A stretch of 64,000 bases of DNA from Agromyces sp. H17E-10 (GCF_022919715.1 NZ_CP095042.1:2418001-2482000); one strand, 5' to 3'. Counted from the stretch's first letter, positions 34,293 through 43,277 are shown. Program-made: numbers and translations. Notes: generated by a model not told the origin, from the sequence alone.

Positions 34293-35683
34293 ATCTCCAC
34301 CTCGCCCTCGACCCGCGGCGCAAGGCCGCCTCGCTCGAGGAGGCGCTCCGCGCCGCGGTGACCGACGGGCGGCTGGCACCGGGTACCCGGCTCCCGCCGA
34401 CCCGCACGCTCGCGCACGACCTCGGCCTGGCGCGCAACAGCGTCGCCGAGGTGTACGCCAGGCTCGTCGGCGAAGGCCGTCTCGAGGCGCGCGTCGGTTC
34501 GGGCACGTGGGTGCGCGACATCCCGACTCCGGTGCCCGGCGCACGCATCGACCGTTCGACCCGGTTCGACCTCGACCTGCGGGGCGGGCTGCCCGATGCG
34601 TCGGGCTTCGCCCGCTCGGCGTGGAGCCGGGCCGTCGCGCGATCGCTCGCCGAGGCGCCCGGCACCTCGTTCGCGTACGGCGCGCTCGAGGGCACGGTCG
34701 AGCTGCGCACCGCGCTCGCCGGGTACCTCGCTCGCACCCGCGGTGTCGTCGCCGGCTCAGACGACCTCGTCGTCACCCACGGGTTCGGCGAACTGCTGTC
34801 GACCGTCGCCCGCGCCCTCGCCGCGACGGGCCGGCGGCGCATCGCCGTCGAGGCCTACGGCCACGCCTCGCACCGCGAGGTGCTCGCCGCCGCCGGCCTC
34901 GAGCCCGTGCCGGTCGAGCTCGACCGCGACGGCATGGTCGTCGACCGGCTCGAGACGGCCGGCGTCGACGCCGTGCTCGTGACGCCTGCGCACCAGTTCC
35001 CGACGGGAGTGCCGCTCTCGGCGCCTCGCCGCTCGGCGCTCGGCGACTGGGCGCGTGCGAACGGCGCGATCGTGATCGAGGACGACTACGACGGCGAGTT
35101 CCGCTTCGACGGCCGGGCCATCGGCGCGTTCCAGTCGCTCGCGCCCGAGCACACGGTCTACGGCGGCACCGCGAGCAAGGCCCTCGCCCCTGGGCTCGGC
35201 ATCGGCTGGGGGGTCGTGCCGGCGGGCCTGCGCGACGCCGTGCTCGAGCAGCGCCGGCTGAGCGGCGCGGCGACCGACGCGATCTCGCAGCTCGCGCTCG
35301 CCGCCTTCATCGGGGCGGGCGACTACGACCGTGCGGTACGCGGGGCGCGCCTGCGCTACCGGGCCCGACGCGAGCTGCTCGAACGGCTCGTCGCCGAGCG
35401 GCTGCCCGACGCGCGCATCGCGGGTCTCGAGGCCGGCCTGCACTGCCTGCTCGAACTGCCGCCGGGCATCGCGGAGGCCGAGGTCGTACGCGAGGCCGCG
35501 GACCTCGGGCTGCGCTACGGCGGGCTCGCGTCGTACGCGGCCGACGGCGCGACCGCCGAGTCCCGGCCGCCGACGATGGTCGTCGGCTACGGAGCGCCGC
35601 CCGAGCATCGGTTCGAGCACGCCATCGCCGCGGTGATCGCCTCGATCGAGGCGGCTCGCACCGCGCTCGGGCCGCGCGGCTGA
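34262..35683 (+). CDS. MocR family regulator (GntR HTH plus aminotransferase domain)
   Basis: 473 residues. Winged helix ~15-80 (LEEALRAAVTDGRLAPGTRLPPTRTLAHDLGLARNSVAEVYARL) and a fold-type I PLP domain with VTPAHQFPTGV, EDDYDGEFRF and the PLP-lysine region GTASKALAPGLGIGW (~305). Likely activates the divergent AhpD-like gene and represses itself. TAACGT eight bases before the ATG suggests a leaderless mRNA. Effector unknown (PdxR-type responses to PLP are one possibility). Confidence 0.9.
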   Translation: MAHDWANSGLDLHLALDPRRKAASLEEALRAAVTDGRLAPGTRLPPTRTLAHDLGLARNSVAEVYARLVGEGRLEARVGSGTWVRDIPTPVPGARIDRSTRFDLDLRGGLPDASGFARSAWSRAVARSLAEAPGTSFAYGALEGTVELRTALAGYLARTRGVVAGSDDLVVTHGFGELLSTVARALAATGRRRIAVEAYGHASHREVLAAAGLEPVPVELDRDGMVVDRLETAGVDAVLVTPAHQFPTGVPLSAPRRSALGDWARANGAIVIEDDYDGEFRFDGRAIGAFQSLAPEHTVYGGTASKALAPGLGIGWGVVPAGLRDAVLEQRRLSGAATDAISQLALAAFIGAGDYDRAVRGARLRYRARRELLERLVAERLPDARIAGLEAGLHCLLELPPGIAEAEVVREAADLGLRYGGLASYAADGATAESRPPTMVVGYGAPPEHRFEHAIAAVIASIEAARTALGPRG

Positions 35684-35746
35684 ACAGTCGCGGCGGCTCC
35701 CTCCCGGAGCATCCTCACCCGGTCTCGAGCCCGCGGGGGAGCGACC

Positions 35747-36181
35747 TCAGTACTCCGAGGGCTTCGGCAGCACGGCCATGGTGCACCGCGAGACGCACAC
35801 GAGCTTGCCGTCCTCCTGCGTGATGCGGATGTCCCACACCTGCGTCGTGCGACCGCGCGTGAGCGGGCGCGCCTCGCCGTAGACCCAGCCCTCGGCGACG
35901 GGCCGAACGTGGTTCGCGTTGATCTCCATGCCGACGCAGTAGAACTTCGCAGAGTCGACGGTCATGCTCGCGCCCCAGCTCGCGAGGGTCTCTGCGAGGG
36001 CGACGGATGCTCCGCCGTGCAGCACCCCGCCCGGCTGGCGCGTGCGCCCGTCGACCGGCATGCGGCCCTTGATCGAGTCGTCGGTGAGCTCGGTCATCTC
36101 GATGCCGAGCGCGTTGATCGCGGTGCCGCCGCTGCGGGAGTTCGCCCACTCGAGTGAGGGCTCGCCGAACCAGATGCTCAT
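35747..36181 (-). CDS. PaaI-family hotdog-fold thioesterase
   Basis: 144 residues from ATG 36181. Hotdog motif RQPGGVLHGGASVALAETLAS (~50-70) with the catalytic-type Asn/Glu environment of 4-hydroxybenzoyl-CoA thioesterase relatives, and MEINANHVRPV. Hydrolyses an acyl- or aryl-CoA; substrate unknown. Followed upstream by three REP-like repeats. Confidence 0.85.
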   Translation of the reverse strand: MSIWFGEPSLEWANSRSGGTAINALGIEMTELTDDSIKGRMPVDGRTRQPGGVLHGGASVALAETLASWGASMTVDSAKFYCVGMEINANHVRPVAEGWVYGEARPLTRGRTTQVWDIRITQEDGKLVCVSRCTMAVLPKPSEY

Positions 36182-36206
36182 GCGCTCGAGTCTGTCACGC
36201 ATGGCG

Positions 36207-36349
36207 GGTCGAGGAGCGAGCGCAGCGAGCGTCTCGAAACCCCTCACGCGAGCGCGGCGATGGCATGGCAGGTTGAGGAGCGACGAAGGAGCGTCTCGAA
36301 ACCGAATCGCACCGCCGGTTCCGAGACGGCGCTTCGCGCCTGCTCAGCC
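36207..36349. repeat. cluster of three REP-like repeats
   Basis: Plus copies at 36207-36242 (GGTCGAGGAGCGAGCGCAGC and on) and 36271-36303 (GGTTGAGGAGCGACGAAGGA and on), and a minus copy at 36317-36349 (GGTTCCGAGACGGCGCTTCG and on). The second and third face each other and can pair. Confidence 0.8.
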
Positions 36350-36352
36350 CGC

Positions 36353-36964
36353 CTACGCGAGTTCGGCGATGATCGGGTGGATCGCGTCGTCGAACGCCGA
36401 CGCGTCGGACCGCAGCGAGTCGGTCACCGCGATCGTCATCGCGCCGATCCACCAGACCCCGCTGCCCGAGAGCGGCAGCACCTCGACGTTGAGCTCGAAC
36501 GAGTGCGCCCGCCGGCCGACCTCGCGCTCGTGCTCGGCGATGGTTCCGGCGTACGCCCGGTACGAGTCGCCGCGCCGTGCGGCCGAGGCGCTGCGGTACG
36601 TATCGTGCGCCCACTCGGCCCACGCGCGCGCCGCCTCCGCGTGCGGCACGATCGCCCGCGCGAGGACCTCGGCACCCGAGACGGGCAGCGCGACCTCGGT
36701 GTCGAACGCCTCGACGAGTTCGAGCGGCACGGGCGACGGATGCGCCTCGGGCTCGACCGTCATCGCCCACCACGCGCGCCACTGCCGCTCGAGCAGGTCG
36801 TGCTCGTCGATCTCGAGTCGTTCGCCCACCGGGCCGACGTCGCGCAGCCGCGGCAGTTCGACGGGGGAGGAGATGGCGAGCACCTCGCGCAGATAGAGCG
36901 CGAGCAGTACCGGGCGACTCGCATTCTCACGGATCACCCACGACGGTGCCGCCCCAGGCTGCAT
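36353..36964 (-). CDS. hypothetical protein, 203 residues
   Basis: Soluble, Trp-rich protein (WRAWWAMTVEP, WAEWAHDTYRSASAARRGDSYRAYAG, VWWIGAMTIAVTD). No family recognised. TAGAAT six bases before the ATG on the minus strand is one of the best -10 matches in the window and implies a leaderless mRNA. It diverges from purM; the pair is likely conserved in relatives, but function cannot be told. Confidence 0.7.
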   Translation of the reverse strand: MQPGAAPSWVIRENASRPVLLALYLREVLAISSPVELPRLRDVGPVGERLEIDEHDLLERQWRAWWAMTVEPEAHPSPVPLELVEAFDTEVALPVSGAEVLARAIVPHAEAARAWAEWAHDTYRSASAARRGDSYRAYAGTIAEHEREVGRRAHSFELNVEVLPLSGSGVWWIGAMTIAVTDSLRSDASAFDDAIHPIIAELA

Positions 36965-37024
36965 ACCCGAATTCTACGCGCGCGGCCCGACATTCGAGGC
37001 TGACGCGGCCGGTACCCTTGTGGG

Positions 37025-38146
37025 GTGAGCGCGAATTCGTCCTACGCCGCTGCCGGAGTCGACACCGCAGCCGGCGACCTCGCCGTCGAACTCATGAAGG
37101 AGGCGGTCGCCAAGACCCACGGGCCCAACGTGCTCGGCGGCGTCGGCGGCTTCGCCGGCCTCTACGACCTGTCGTTCGCGAAGGACTACACCCGCCCGCT
37201 GCTCGCGACGTCGACCGACGGCGTCGGCACGAAGATCGCGATCGCGCAGGCGCTCGACAAGCACGACACCATCGGGCAAGACCTGGTGGGCATGGTCGTC
37301 GACGACATCGTCGTGGTCGGCGCGAAGCCGCTGTTCATGACCGACTACATCGCCTGCGGCAAGGTCGTGCCCGAGCGCATCGCGTCGATCGTCACGGGCA
37401 TCGCCCGCGCGTGCGCCGAGACGGGGACCGCGCTCGTCGGCGGCGAGACGGCCGAGCACCCCGGTCTCATGGGCGCCGACGACTACGATGTCGCCGGCGC
37501 CGCGGTCGGCGTCGTCGAGGCCGACCGGGCGCTCGGCGCCGAGAAGGTCCGCGACGGCGACGCGGTCGTCGCGATCGCCTCGAGCGGCCTGCACTCCAAC
37601 GGCTTCTCGCTCGTCCGCCACATCCTCTCGGGCGCCGGCATCGGGTACACGGATGCCTCGGCAGAGCTCGGCACGACGTGGGGCGAGGCGCTCCTCGAGC
37701 CGACGCGCCTCTACTCGGGCCAGCTCGTCGAACTGCTCGCCGGGCCGCACGGCGACGCCGTGCACTCGCTCTCGCACGTCACGGGCGGCGGCATCGCCGC
37801 GAACCTGGCCCGTGTGCTGCCGCGCGGCTCGTACGCCGAGGTCGACCGGTCGACGTGGTCGCCGGCACCCGTCTTCCGCGTGCTCAACGACCTCGCCGGC
37901 ACGAGCCTCGAGTCGACCGAGGGCACCTGGAACCTCGGCATCGGCTTCTTCGCCGTCGTCGCGGCCGACGCCGCGGCATCCGTGATCGCCGAACTCGACC
38001 GCCTCGGCCTGCCGGCCTGGCAGACCGGCACGGTCGGCTTCGGCGAGGTGCCCCTTCGACAGGCTCAGGGAGCAGATGCCTGGGAGCAGGGCGCGAAGGG
38101 CGTCGACGGCGGCGCGGTGCGGCTCGTCGGCGGCTACGCGAGCTGA
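37025..38146 (+). CDS. purM: phosphoribosylformylglycinamidine cyclo-ligase
   Basis: 373 residues. Closes the imidazole ring, FGAM to AIR. Motifs STDGVGTKIAIAQ, GQDLVGMVVDDIVVVGAKPLFMTDYIA, GGETAEHPGLM, ASSGLHSNGFSLVR, HVTGGGIAANLARV and GTWNLGIGFFAVV are complete. GTG 37025 lies six bases after TACCCT (leaderless). Near the C terminus, after GTVGFGEV, about 20 residues (LRQAQGADAWEQGAKG) come from an inserted 20-base repeat and flanking sequence; the frame is kept and the final VRLVG strand is intact. Confidence 0.96.
   Translation: MSANSSYAAAGVDTAAGDLAVELMKEAVAKTHGPNVLGGVGGFAGLYDLSFAKDYTRPLLATSTDGVGTKIAIAQALDKHDTIGQDLVGMVVDDIVVVGAKPLFMTDYIACGKVVPERIASIVTGIARACAETGTALVGGETAEHPGLMGADDYDVAGAAVGVVEADRALGAEKVRDGDAVVAIASSGLHSNGFSLVRHILSGAGIGYTDASAELGTTWGEALLEPTRLYSGQLVELLAGPHGDAVHSLSHVTGGGIAANLARVLPRGSYAEVDRSTWSPAPVFRVLNDLAGTSLESTEGTWNLGIGFFAVVAADAAASVIAELDRLGLPAWQTGTVGFGEVPLRQAQGADAWEQGAKGVDGGAVRLVGGYAS
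38052..38071 (+). repeat. short repeat CCCTTCGACAGGCTCAGGGA inside purM
   Basis: A 20-base element with CCCT/AGGG ends, resembling a dispersed repeat known from many high-GC genomes, normally intergenic. Here it is read in frame near the purM C terminus. Confidence 0.6.
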
Positions 38147-38160
38147 GCGGCGGGGCCCGC

Positions 38161-38919
38161 ATGCGCACGCCCGTCTCGATCGGCATCACGAGCCTCACCC
38201 CGCTCGACACCGTGCGGGCGCTCGCGCCACGCATCGAACGGCTCGGCTTCCACGCGCTGTGGATCAACGACTTGCCGGGCGGCGACTCGCTCGACGGGCT
38301 GCGCACGGCGGCCGCGGTGACCGAGCGCATCGGGCTCGCGACGGGCGTCATCCCGCTCGACCGCCGACCGGCCGAGTCGCTCGACCTCGACGGCATCCCC
38401 GCGGAGCGGCTCGCGCTCGGCATCGGTTCGGGTCGCGCCGCCAAGCCGCTCGGGCTCGTCGCGGAGGGCCTCGCCGCCCTGCGCGACGCGACCCGGGCGC
38501 AGCTCATCGTGGGTGCGCTCGGCCCGCGGATGCGACGGCTCGCCGCCGAGCACGGCGACGGCGCGCTCTTCAACTGGCTGACGCCCGCCGCGGCGGCCAC
38601 GACGACCGACGAGCTGCACGAGGCGGCGAAGGGTCGCGAGGTCCGCGGCATCCTCTACACCCGCACCACGGTCGACGCAGCCGCGCGCCCGGTGCTCGAA
38701 CGCGAGGCCGCGAGCTACGAGTCGTTCCCCGCGTACGCCGCGAACTTCGCCCGGCTCGGCTTCGGTGCGATGGAGGCGACGATCGGCGACGCGGCGGCGG
38801 TCGCCGCCTACGACGGAGCGCCCGACGAGCTCGTGCTGCGGGCGATCACGCCGTCGAACTCCCTCGACGACCTCGAGCGCTTCGTCGAGACGACCGCCGA
38901 GTGGGTGCGCTCGGCCTGA
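38161..38919 (+). CDS. LLM class F420/FMN-dependent oxidoreductase, short form
   Basis: 252 residues with luciferase-like TIM-barrel pieces (HALWINDLPGGDSLDGLRTAAAVTERIGLATGVIPLDRR, RLALGIGSGRAAKPLGLV). It is shorter than usual members (280-350), lacking part of the barrel. It starts 15 bases after purM, so cotranscription is likely. Cofactor could be F420 or FMN; substrate unknown. Its stop codon lies in a 38-base tandem duplication. Confidence 0.75.
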   Translation: MRTPVSIGITSLTPLDTVRALAPRIERLGFHALWINDLPGGDSLDGLRTAAAVTERIGLATGVIPLDRRPAESLDLDGIPAERLALGIGSGRAAKPLGLVAEGLAALRDATRAQLIVGALGPRMRRLAAEHGDGALFNWLTPAAAATTTDELHEAAKGREVRGILYTRTTVDAAARPVLEREAASYESFPAYAANFARLGFGAMEATIGDAAAVAAYDGAPDELVLRAITPSNSLDDLERFVETTAEWVRSA

Positions 38920-38980
38920 GGCCGCGCACGCCGACGATCGTCGTGCGCTCGGCCTGAGGCCGCGCACGCCGACGATCGTC
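38905..38980 (+). repeat. perfect 38-base tandem duplication across the LLM stop codon
   Basis: Unit GTGCGCTCGGCCTGAGGCCG and 18 more bases is repeated exactly at 38905-38942 and 38943-38980. Each unit holds CGGCC-TGA-GGCCG (with the stop in the loop) and the perfect palindrome CGACGATCGTCG, so the duplication doubles a terminator-like structure. Confidence 0.9.
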
Positions 38981-39048
38981 GGGACCCGCTCGGCGGGAGC
39001 GACGGAGTCTCGCTGGAGGCTACGGCGACGAGTGCGACGGAGCAGCGA

Positions 39049-39276
39049 TCAGGCGCGCTGTTCGCGCTGCTCGTCGTCGGCGTAGGTGTCGTCGTCAGCG
39101 TACTTGTCGTCGTCGTCGTCGGCGTACTCCGCCCACTTCGACGCCTCATCGCTGTACTCGTCATGCTGCGAGCTGGTGAGCTCGCGCTCAAGCGCGTTGT
39201 AGTCGGTGTTCGGGCTGAAGTACTTCAGCTCCCGTGCGACCTTGGTGTGCTTGGCTTTCTGACGGCCGCGCCCCAT
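39049..39276 (-). CDS. DUF3073 family protein
   Basis: 75 residues. N-terminal MGRGRQKAKHTKVARELKYFSP is diagnostic of DUF3073, an actinobacterial family of unknown function. The C-terminal half is very acidic (ADDDDDKYADDDTYADDE). AAGGGGG precedes the ATG by eight bases. A leader hairpin lies just upstream. Confidence 0.92.
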   Translation of the reverse strand: MGRGRQKAKHTKVARELKYFSPNTDYNALERELTSSQHDEYSDEASKWAEYADDDDDKYADDDTYADDEQREQRA

Positions 39277-39299
39277 GCGTGACCCCCTTACGACATCTG

Positions 39300-39359
39300 G
39301 CCGGGTGGGATGGTCTTCACCCGGCGCTCACTTGAGAAATTCGTCCAGCCGCCAGTTTA
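39300..39359 (-). promoter_or_regulatory. DUF3073 promoter -10 and leader hairpin
   Basis: On the minus strand, TAAACT (39359-39354) is a plausible -10. It is followed by a leader of ~70 bases containing GCCGGGTG (39325-39318) pairing with CACCCGGC (39307-39300), eight perfect pairs, ending about ten bases before the ribosome site. The hairpin could tune translation. Confidence 0.4.
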
Positions 39360-39455
39360 GCACCGCCGAACGCCCCGATCGCCGGTCTCCACAGCGTGCC
39401 CGCGCTCTCGGCCGACGTGCTGCGAGCACTCAGCAAGACGTGCTGAGATTGTCAG

Positions 39456-40631
39456 GTGACGACGAGCCCCGAACGCGTGAAGGTGGTCGTGATCGGCGCC
39501 GGTCAGGCCGGGCTCTCGGTCGCGTACTACCTGCGACGCTTCGAGCTCGCCGCGGGGCAGGACTTCGTGATGCTCGACCGTGCGCCGGGGCCCGGAGGCG
39601 CGTGGCAGCACCGCTGGTCGTCGCTCAAGCTCGGCACCGCGCACAAGGTGAACGACCTGCCCGGCATGGCCGATCTCGGCCTCAGCTTCGACACGGCCGA
39701 CCGCACGGCACCCGCGAAGGACGTCGTCGCCGACTATTACGGCCGCTTCGAGCAGCACTACGACCTGCAGGTGCGCCGCCCGATGAACGTGCGCTCCGTC
39801 TCGAACGACGGGGCCGACCTGCTCGTGCGCTACGAGGACCTGAGCCCGCAGCCCATCGAGGAGCTCAAGGTGCGAGGACTCTTCGGCCGCCGACGCAAGA
39901 CGTTCGAGGCGAAGACCGCGCCCGCCGTGCCGCAGCACGAGCTCGCGACGCAGTTCCTCGTCAACGCGACCGGTACGTGGGGTTCGCCGTTCGTGCCGTT
40001 CTACCCCGGCATGGGCGAGTTCGCCGGCCGCCACGTGCACACCTCCGACTTCACCGACGCCGAGGACTTCCGCGACCAGCACGTCGTCGTCGTCGGCGGC
40101 GGCACGAGCGCGATCGGCTTCATGCTCGAACTCGAGGACGTCGCAGCCGGTCTGACCTGGGTCTCGCGTCGGCCGATCGACTGGATCGACCGGCAGGAGC
40201 TCGACCTCGAGGGCGCCTCGGCCGCCGTCGCCATGCAGGACGAGGCGGCACGCTCGGGCCGGGCACTGCCCTCGATCGTGAGCGGCACGGGCGTGCCGAA
40301 GAGCCGGCGCATCGCCGCGGGCATCGAGCGCGGGCTGCTCGTCGCGCGGCCGATGTTCGACCGCATCGAGGGCGACCGCGTCGTGTGGGACGGCGAGCAG
40401 CAGGGCTCGGCACGGGCCGACGCCATCATCTGGGCGACGGGGTTCCGGCCCGAGCTGCGCCACCTCGCCCAGCTCAAGCTGCGCGAGAAGGCCGGCGGCG
40501 TCACGGTCGGCCAGGGCGCCGCGTGGAGCGACCCCCGCGTGTTCCTCGCGGGCTACGGCCCGCAGGCGTCGACGATCGGCGCGAACCGCGCCGGCCGCAT
40601 GATCGCCCGCCAGATCATGGCGATGCTGTGA
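39456..40631 (+). CDS. NAD(P)/FAD-dependent oxidoreductase, flavin monooxygenase-like
   Basis: 391 residues. FAD motif VIGAGQAGLSVAYYL (~11-25), GGAWQHRWSSLKL, second nucleotide motif VVVGGGTSAIGF (~210), and ATGFRPELRHL near the C terminus match the CzcO/YpdA-like flavoprotein monooxygenase group. GAGATT lies five bases before the GTG start. The end overlaps the convergent DUF1801 gene by 17 bases. Substrate unknown. Confidence 0.85.
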   Translation: MTTSPERVKVVVIGAGQAGLSVAYYLRRFELAAGQDFVMLDRAPGPGGAWQHRWSSLKLGTAHKVNDLPGMADLGLSFDTADRTAPAKDVVADYYGRFEQHYDLQVRRPMNVRSVSNDGADLLVRYEDLSPQPIEELKVRGLFGRRRKTFEAKTAPAVPQHELATQFLVNATGTWGSPFVPFYPGMGEFAGRHVHTSDFTDAEDFRDQHVVVVGGGTSAIGFMLELEDVAAGLTWVSRRPIDWIDRQELDLEGASAAVAMQDEAARSGRALPSIVSGTGVPKSRRIAAGIERGLLVARPMFDRIEGDRVVWDGEQQGSARADAIIWATGFRPELRHLAQLKLREKAGGVTVGQGAAWSDPRVFLAGYGPQASTIGANRAGRMIARQIMAML

Positions 40632-41019
40632 CCGCGTCGTACGACTCGCGTACGAGCGCTTCGAGCACGTCGAGGTCGACGTCGTCGAGGTCCTTCAGGT
40701 AGAGGCATCCCACCCCGGTGGTGTGCGGGCCGAGCCGCTCGAGCAGCGGGGAGTGCTCGGCGAAGCCGGGCGTCAGGTACACCGTCATGGCGGTCTTGCG
40801 CGGCGAGAAGGCCGCGGCCGGGGCATCCCCTTCACGACCCGAGTCGTACCGGTAGTGGTACTCGCCGAAGCCGACGATCGACGGGCCCCACATGTACGCG
40901 GTCTCGCCCGTCACCCGCTCCATGAGCGCGAGCAACGTCGCCGCGTCGCGGCGTCGCACGCGATGCGTCACCCCGTCGAGGAACACCTCCACCGGGACAT
41001 CCGTACGACCTGTCGCCAT
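40615..41019 (-). CDS. DUF1801 domain-containing protein
   Basis: 134 residues. VEVFLDGVTHRVRRRDAATLLALMERVTGETAYMWGPSIVGFGEYHYRYDSG and KTAMTVYLTPGF fit the YdhG/DUF1801 fold. Function unknown. Gene lies just upstream of nothing on its strand and converges with the flavoprotein. Confidence 0.85.
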   Translation of the reverse strand: MATGRTDVPVEVFLDGVTHRVRRRDAATLLALMERVTGETAYMWGPSIVGFGEYHYRYDSGREGDAPAAAFSPRKTAMTVYLTPGFAEHSPLLERLGPHTTGVGCLYLKDLDDVDLDVLEALVRESYDAVTASP

Positions 41020-41029
41020 GACGGGGAGT

Positions 41030-43186
41030 TTAGCGGGGCTGCTTCGCCCCGGCGTCGGCGGTCGCGCGGCGCGGTGGGCGCACCGGCTCGCCGCGCCGGT
41101 CCTGGCCGGGCAGCGGTCGCGACCGGCGGCCGTAGATCAGGTCGGAGGAGTCGAGCAGCCACGGCACCAGTGCGACGGTGACGCCGTGCACGAGCATGAG
41201 CTTCTGCCGGATGCGGCGGGCCTTGTGGTTGTGCAGGATGTTCTCCCACCAGTGGCCCACGATGTACTGCGGCATGTACACGGTGATGACCTCGGAGCCG
41301 TGCTCCTCGCGGTGCTGCTTGATGTACTGGATCAGCGGGTAGCTGAGGTCGCGGTACGGCGACTGCAGGATGCGCAGCTTGACGTGGATGTTCATCTTCA
41401 CCCAGTCCTTCTTGAGCTGCTTCGTCTGCCCCTCGTCGAGCGAGACGTGCACCGCCTCGAGCGAGTCGTGCTTCGCCGCGATTGCGTAGTCGAGGGCCTT
41501 CAGGGTGGGCTTCTGCATGCGGCCGACGAGCACGATCGCGTGGTCGCCCGAGGCGCCGAACGTCGTGGTCGGGTCGACCTCGACCTCCTTCTCGACGTCG
41601 CGGTAGTAGCGGTGCACGCCCATCATGAGGATGAACAGGATCGGCATCATGAGGAAGACCATCCACGCGCCGTGGGTGAACTTCGTGATCGTGACGACGA
41701 CGAGCACGACCGCGGTGAGGGTGGCGCCGAACGTGTTGATGCACAGGGAGCGGATGATCGCGCCGCGGCTCATCGGCCGGTGGTCGTCGTCGGTCGGGCC
41801 CGGCCGGGCGGCCTTCGGCTGCTTCGTCGAGGATGCCGCAGCCGAGGCGCCGCCGCCGGCCTTCGACCGCGCGACCGTCGTGCGGTCGCTGCCGCTGCGC
41901 AACAGGCGGATCCAGTGCCGCACCATGCCCGACTGCCCGAGCGTGAACGAGACGAACACGCCGATGATGTAGAGCTGGATGAGGAGCGTCAGGTTCGCCT
42001 GGAACGCGATCAGGATGATCGCCGCCGCGAGGCCGAGGATGATGACGCCGTTCGAGTAGATGAGGCGGTCGCCGCGCGTCGAGAGCGACTTCGGTGCATA
42101 GCCGTCGCGGGCGAGCACCGAGCCGAGCAGCGGGAACCCGTTGAACGCGGTGTTCGCCGCGAGCAGCAGCACGAGGGCGGCGGCGGCCTGCACGACGTAG
42201 AAGAGGATCGAGTCGTTGCCGAACACGGCGGCCGCGATCTGGGCGATGAGGCTCGGCTGCGGGGCGGTCTCGCAGTTCGCCCAGCCCTCGAGGTCGCACG
42301 GGTTCTCGGCGTAGTGCACGCCCGAGACGAGGGCGAGCGTGGTGAGGCCGATGAACATGACGATCGCGAGGCCGACCATGAGCGAGAGGGTCTTCTGCGC
42401 ATTGCGGACCTTGGGGGCCCGGAACGCGGGCACGCCGTTCGCGACCGCCTCGACCCCGGTGAGGGCCGAACAGCCGCTCGCGAACGACCGCAGCAGCAGC
42501 AGGATGACGGCGGCCTGCGTGAGGTCCTCGGCCTGCACGGCGTACTGCGACGACTCGGCGACCGGCGGGTTGCCCATCGCGATCTGCACGAGGCCGGTGC
42601 CCACGAGCAGCAGCACGCTCGCCGCGAAGAAGTAGGTCGGCACGGCGAAGGCCTTGCCCGACTCGCTCACGCCGCGGAGGTTGATCGCCGCGAGGATGAT
42701 GACGAACACGACCGCGAGCTCGACCCGCCAGGGGTTCAGCGCGGGGATCGCGGAGATGATGTTGTCGACGCCCGAGGCGACCGACACGACGACCGTCATC
42801 ACGTAGTCGACGAGGAGCGCCGAGGCCACGACCAGGCCGGCCTTCTCGCCGAGGTTCTTGTGCGCCACCTCGTAGTCGCCGCCGCCCGACGGGTACGCGC
42901 GGATCAGCTGGCGGTAGCTCAGCGCGACCGTGGCCATGAGCAGCACGACGACCGCGGCGACCCACGGCGCGAACGCGAGGAAGGCGAGTCCGCCGACCGT
43001 GAGCACCATGAGGAGCTCCTGCGGCGCGTACGCGACGGACGACAGCGCGTCGCTCGCGAACACGGGCAGCGCGATGCGCTTGGGGAGCAGCTGCCCCTCG
43101 AGCTTCTCCGTGGGAAGAGGGTCGCCGATGATCCAGTGCTTCGGCGACTTCAGTTCTGCGGGCGGTTCGCCTGCGTCATTCGTCAC
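41030..43186 (-). CDS. APC family permease, KimA-like potassium transporter
   Basis: 718 residues. About 12 transmembrane helices (ALPVFASDALSSVAYAPQELLMVL, YPSGGGDYEVAHKNLG, FASGCSALTGVEAVANGVPAFRAP) followed by a C-terminal cytosolic alpha/beta domain of ~180 residues (HAIVLVGRMQKPTLKALDYAI), as in KimA K+/H+ symporters. A Ser/Ala/Pro-rich cytosolic loop lies at ~465-500. GTG 43186 is placed by TTGACT-16-TAGTGT on the minus strand with eight bases to the start. Amino-acid transport is the alternative. Confidence 0.82.
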   Translation of the reverse strand: MTNDAGEPPAELKSPKHWIIGDPLPTEKLEGQLLPKRIALPVFASDALSSVAYAPQELLMVLTVGGLAFLAFAPWVAAVVVLLMATVALSYRQLIRAYPSGGGDYEVAHKNLGEKAGLVVASALLVDYVMTVVVSVASGVDNIISAIPALNPWRVELAVVFVIILAAINLRGVSESGKAFAVPTYFFAASVLLLVGTGLVQIAMGNPPVAESSQYAVQAEDLTQAAVILLLLRSFASGCSALTGVEAVANGVPAFRAPKVRNAQKTLSLMVGLAIVMFIGLTTLALVSGVHYAENPCDLEGWANCETAPQPSLIAQIAAAVFGNDSILFYVVQAAAALVLLLAANTAFNGFPLLGSVLARDGYAPKSLSTRGDRLIYSNGVIILGLAAAIILIAFQANLTLLIQLYIIGVFVSFTLGQSGMVRHWIRLLRSGSDRTTVARSKAGGGASAAASSTKQPKAARPGPTDDDHRPMSRGAIIRSLCINTFGATLTAVVLVVVTITKFTHGAWMVFLMMPILFILMMGVHRYYRDVEKEVEVDPTTTFGASGDHAIVLVGRMQKPTLKALDYAIAAKHDSLEAVHVSLDEGQTKQLKKDWVKMNIHVKLRILQSPYRDLSYPLIQYIKQHREEHGSEVITVYMPQYIVGHWWENILHNHKARRIRQKLMLVHGVTVALVPWLLDSSDLIYGRRSRPLPGQDRRGEPVRPPRRATADAGAKQPR

Positions 43187-43213
43187 GGCGGATGACACTA
43201 CACCTGCCGCAGC

Positions 43214-43233
43214 GCAAGTCAAGCCGGACTTGC
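43214..43233. promoter_or_regulatory. perfect 20-base operator between the permease and copper operon
   Basis: GCAAGTC-AAGCCG-GACTTGC, seven-base arms. It overlaps the minus-strand -35 (TTGACT) of the permease and lies directly before TACAGT (43234-43239) of the plus strand, so one dimeric regulator could control both directions. No regulator gene is adjacent. Confidence 0.6.
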
Positions 43234-43277
43234 TACAGTTGAGGCGCTTTTCCTCAGACCACTCCGGAGGCCCCGAC

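Noticed and set aside
38041..38110. purM as a frameshifted pseudogene
   Set aside because: The inserted repeat keeps the frame and all catalytic motifs and the C-terminal strand are present.
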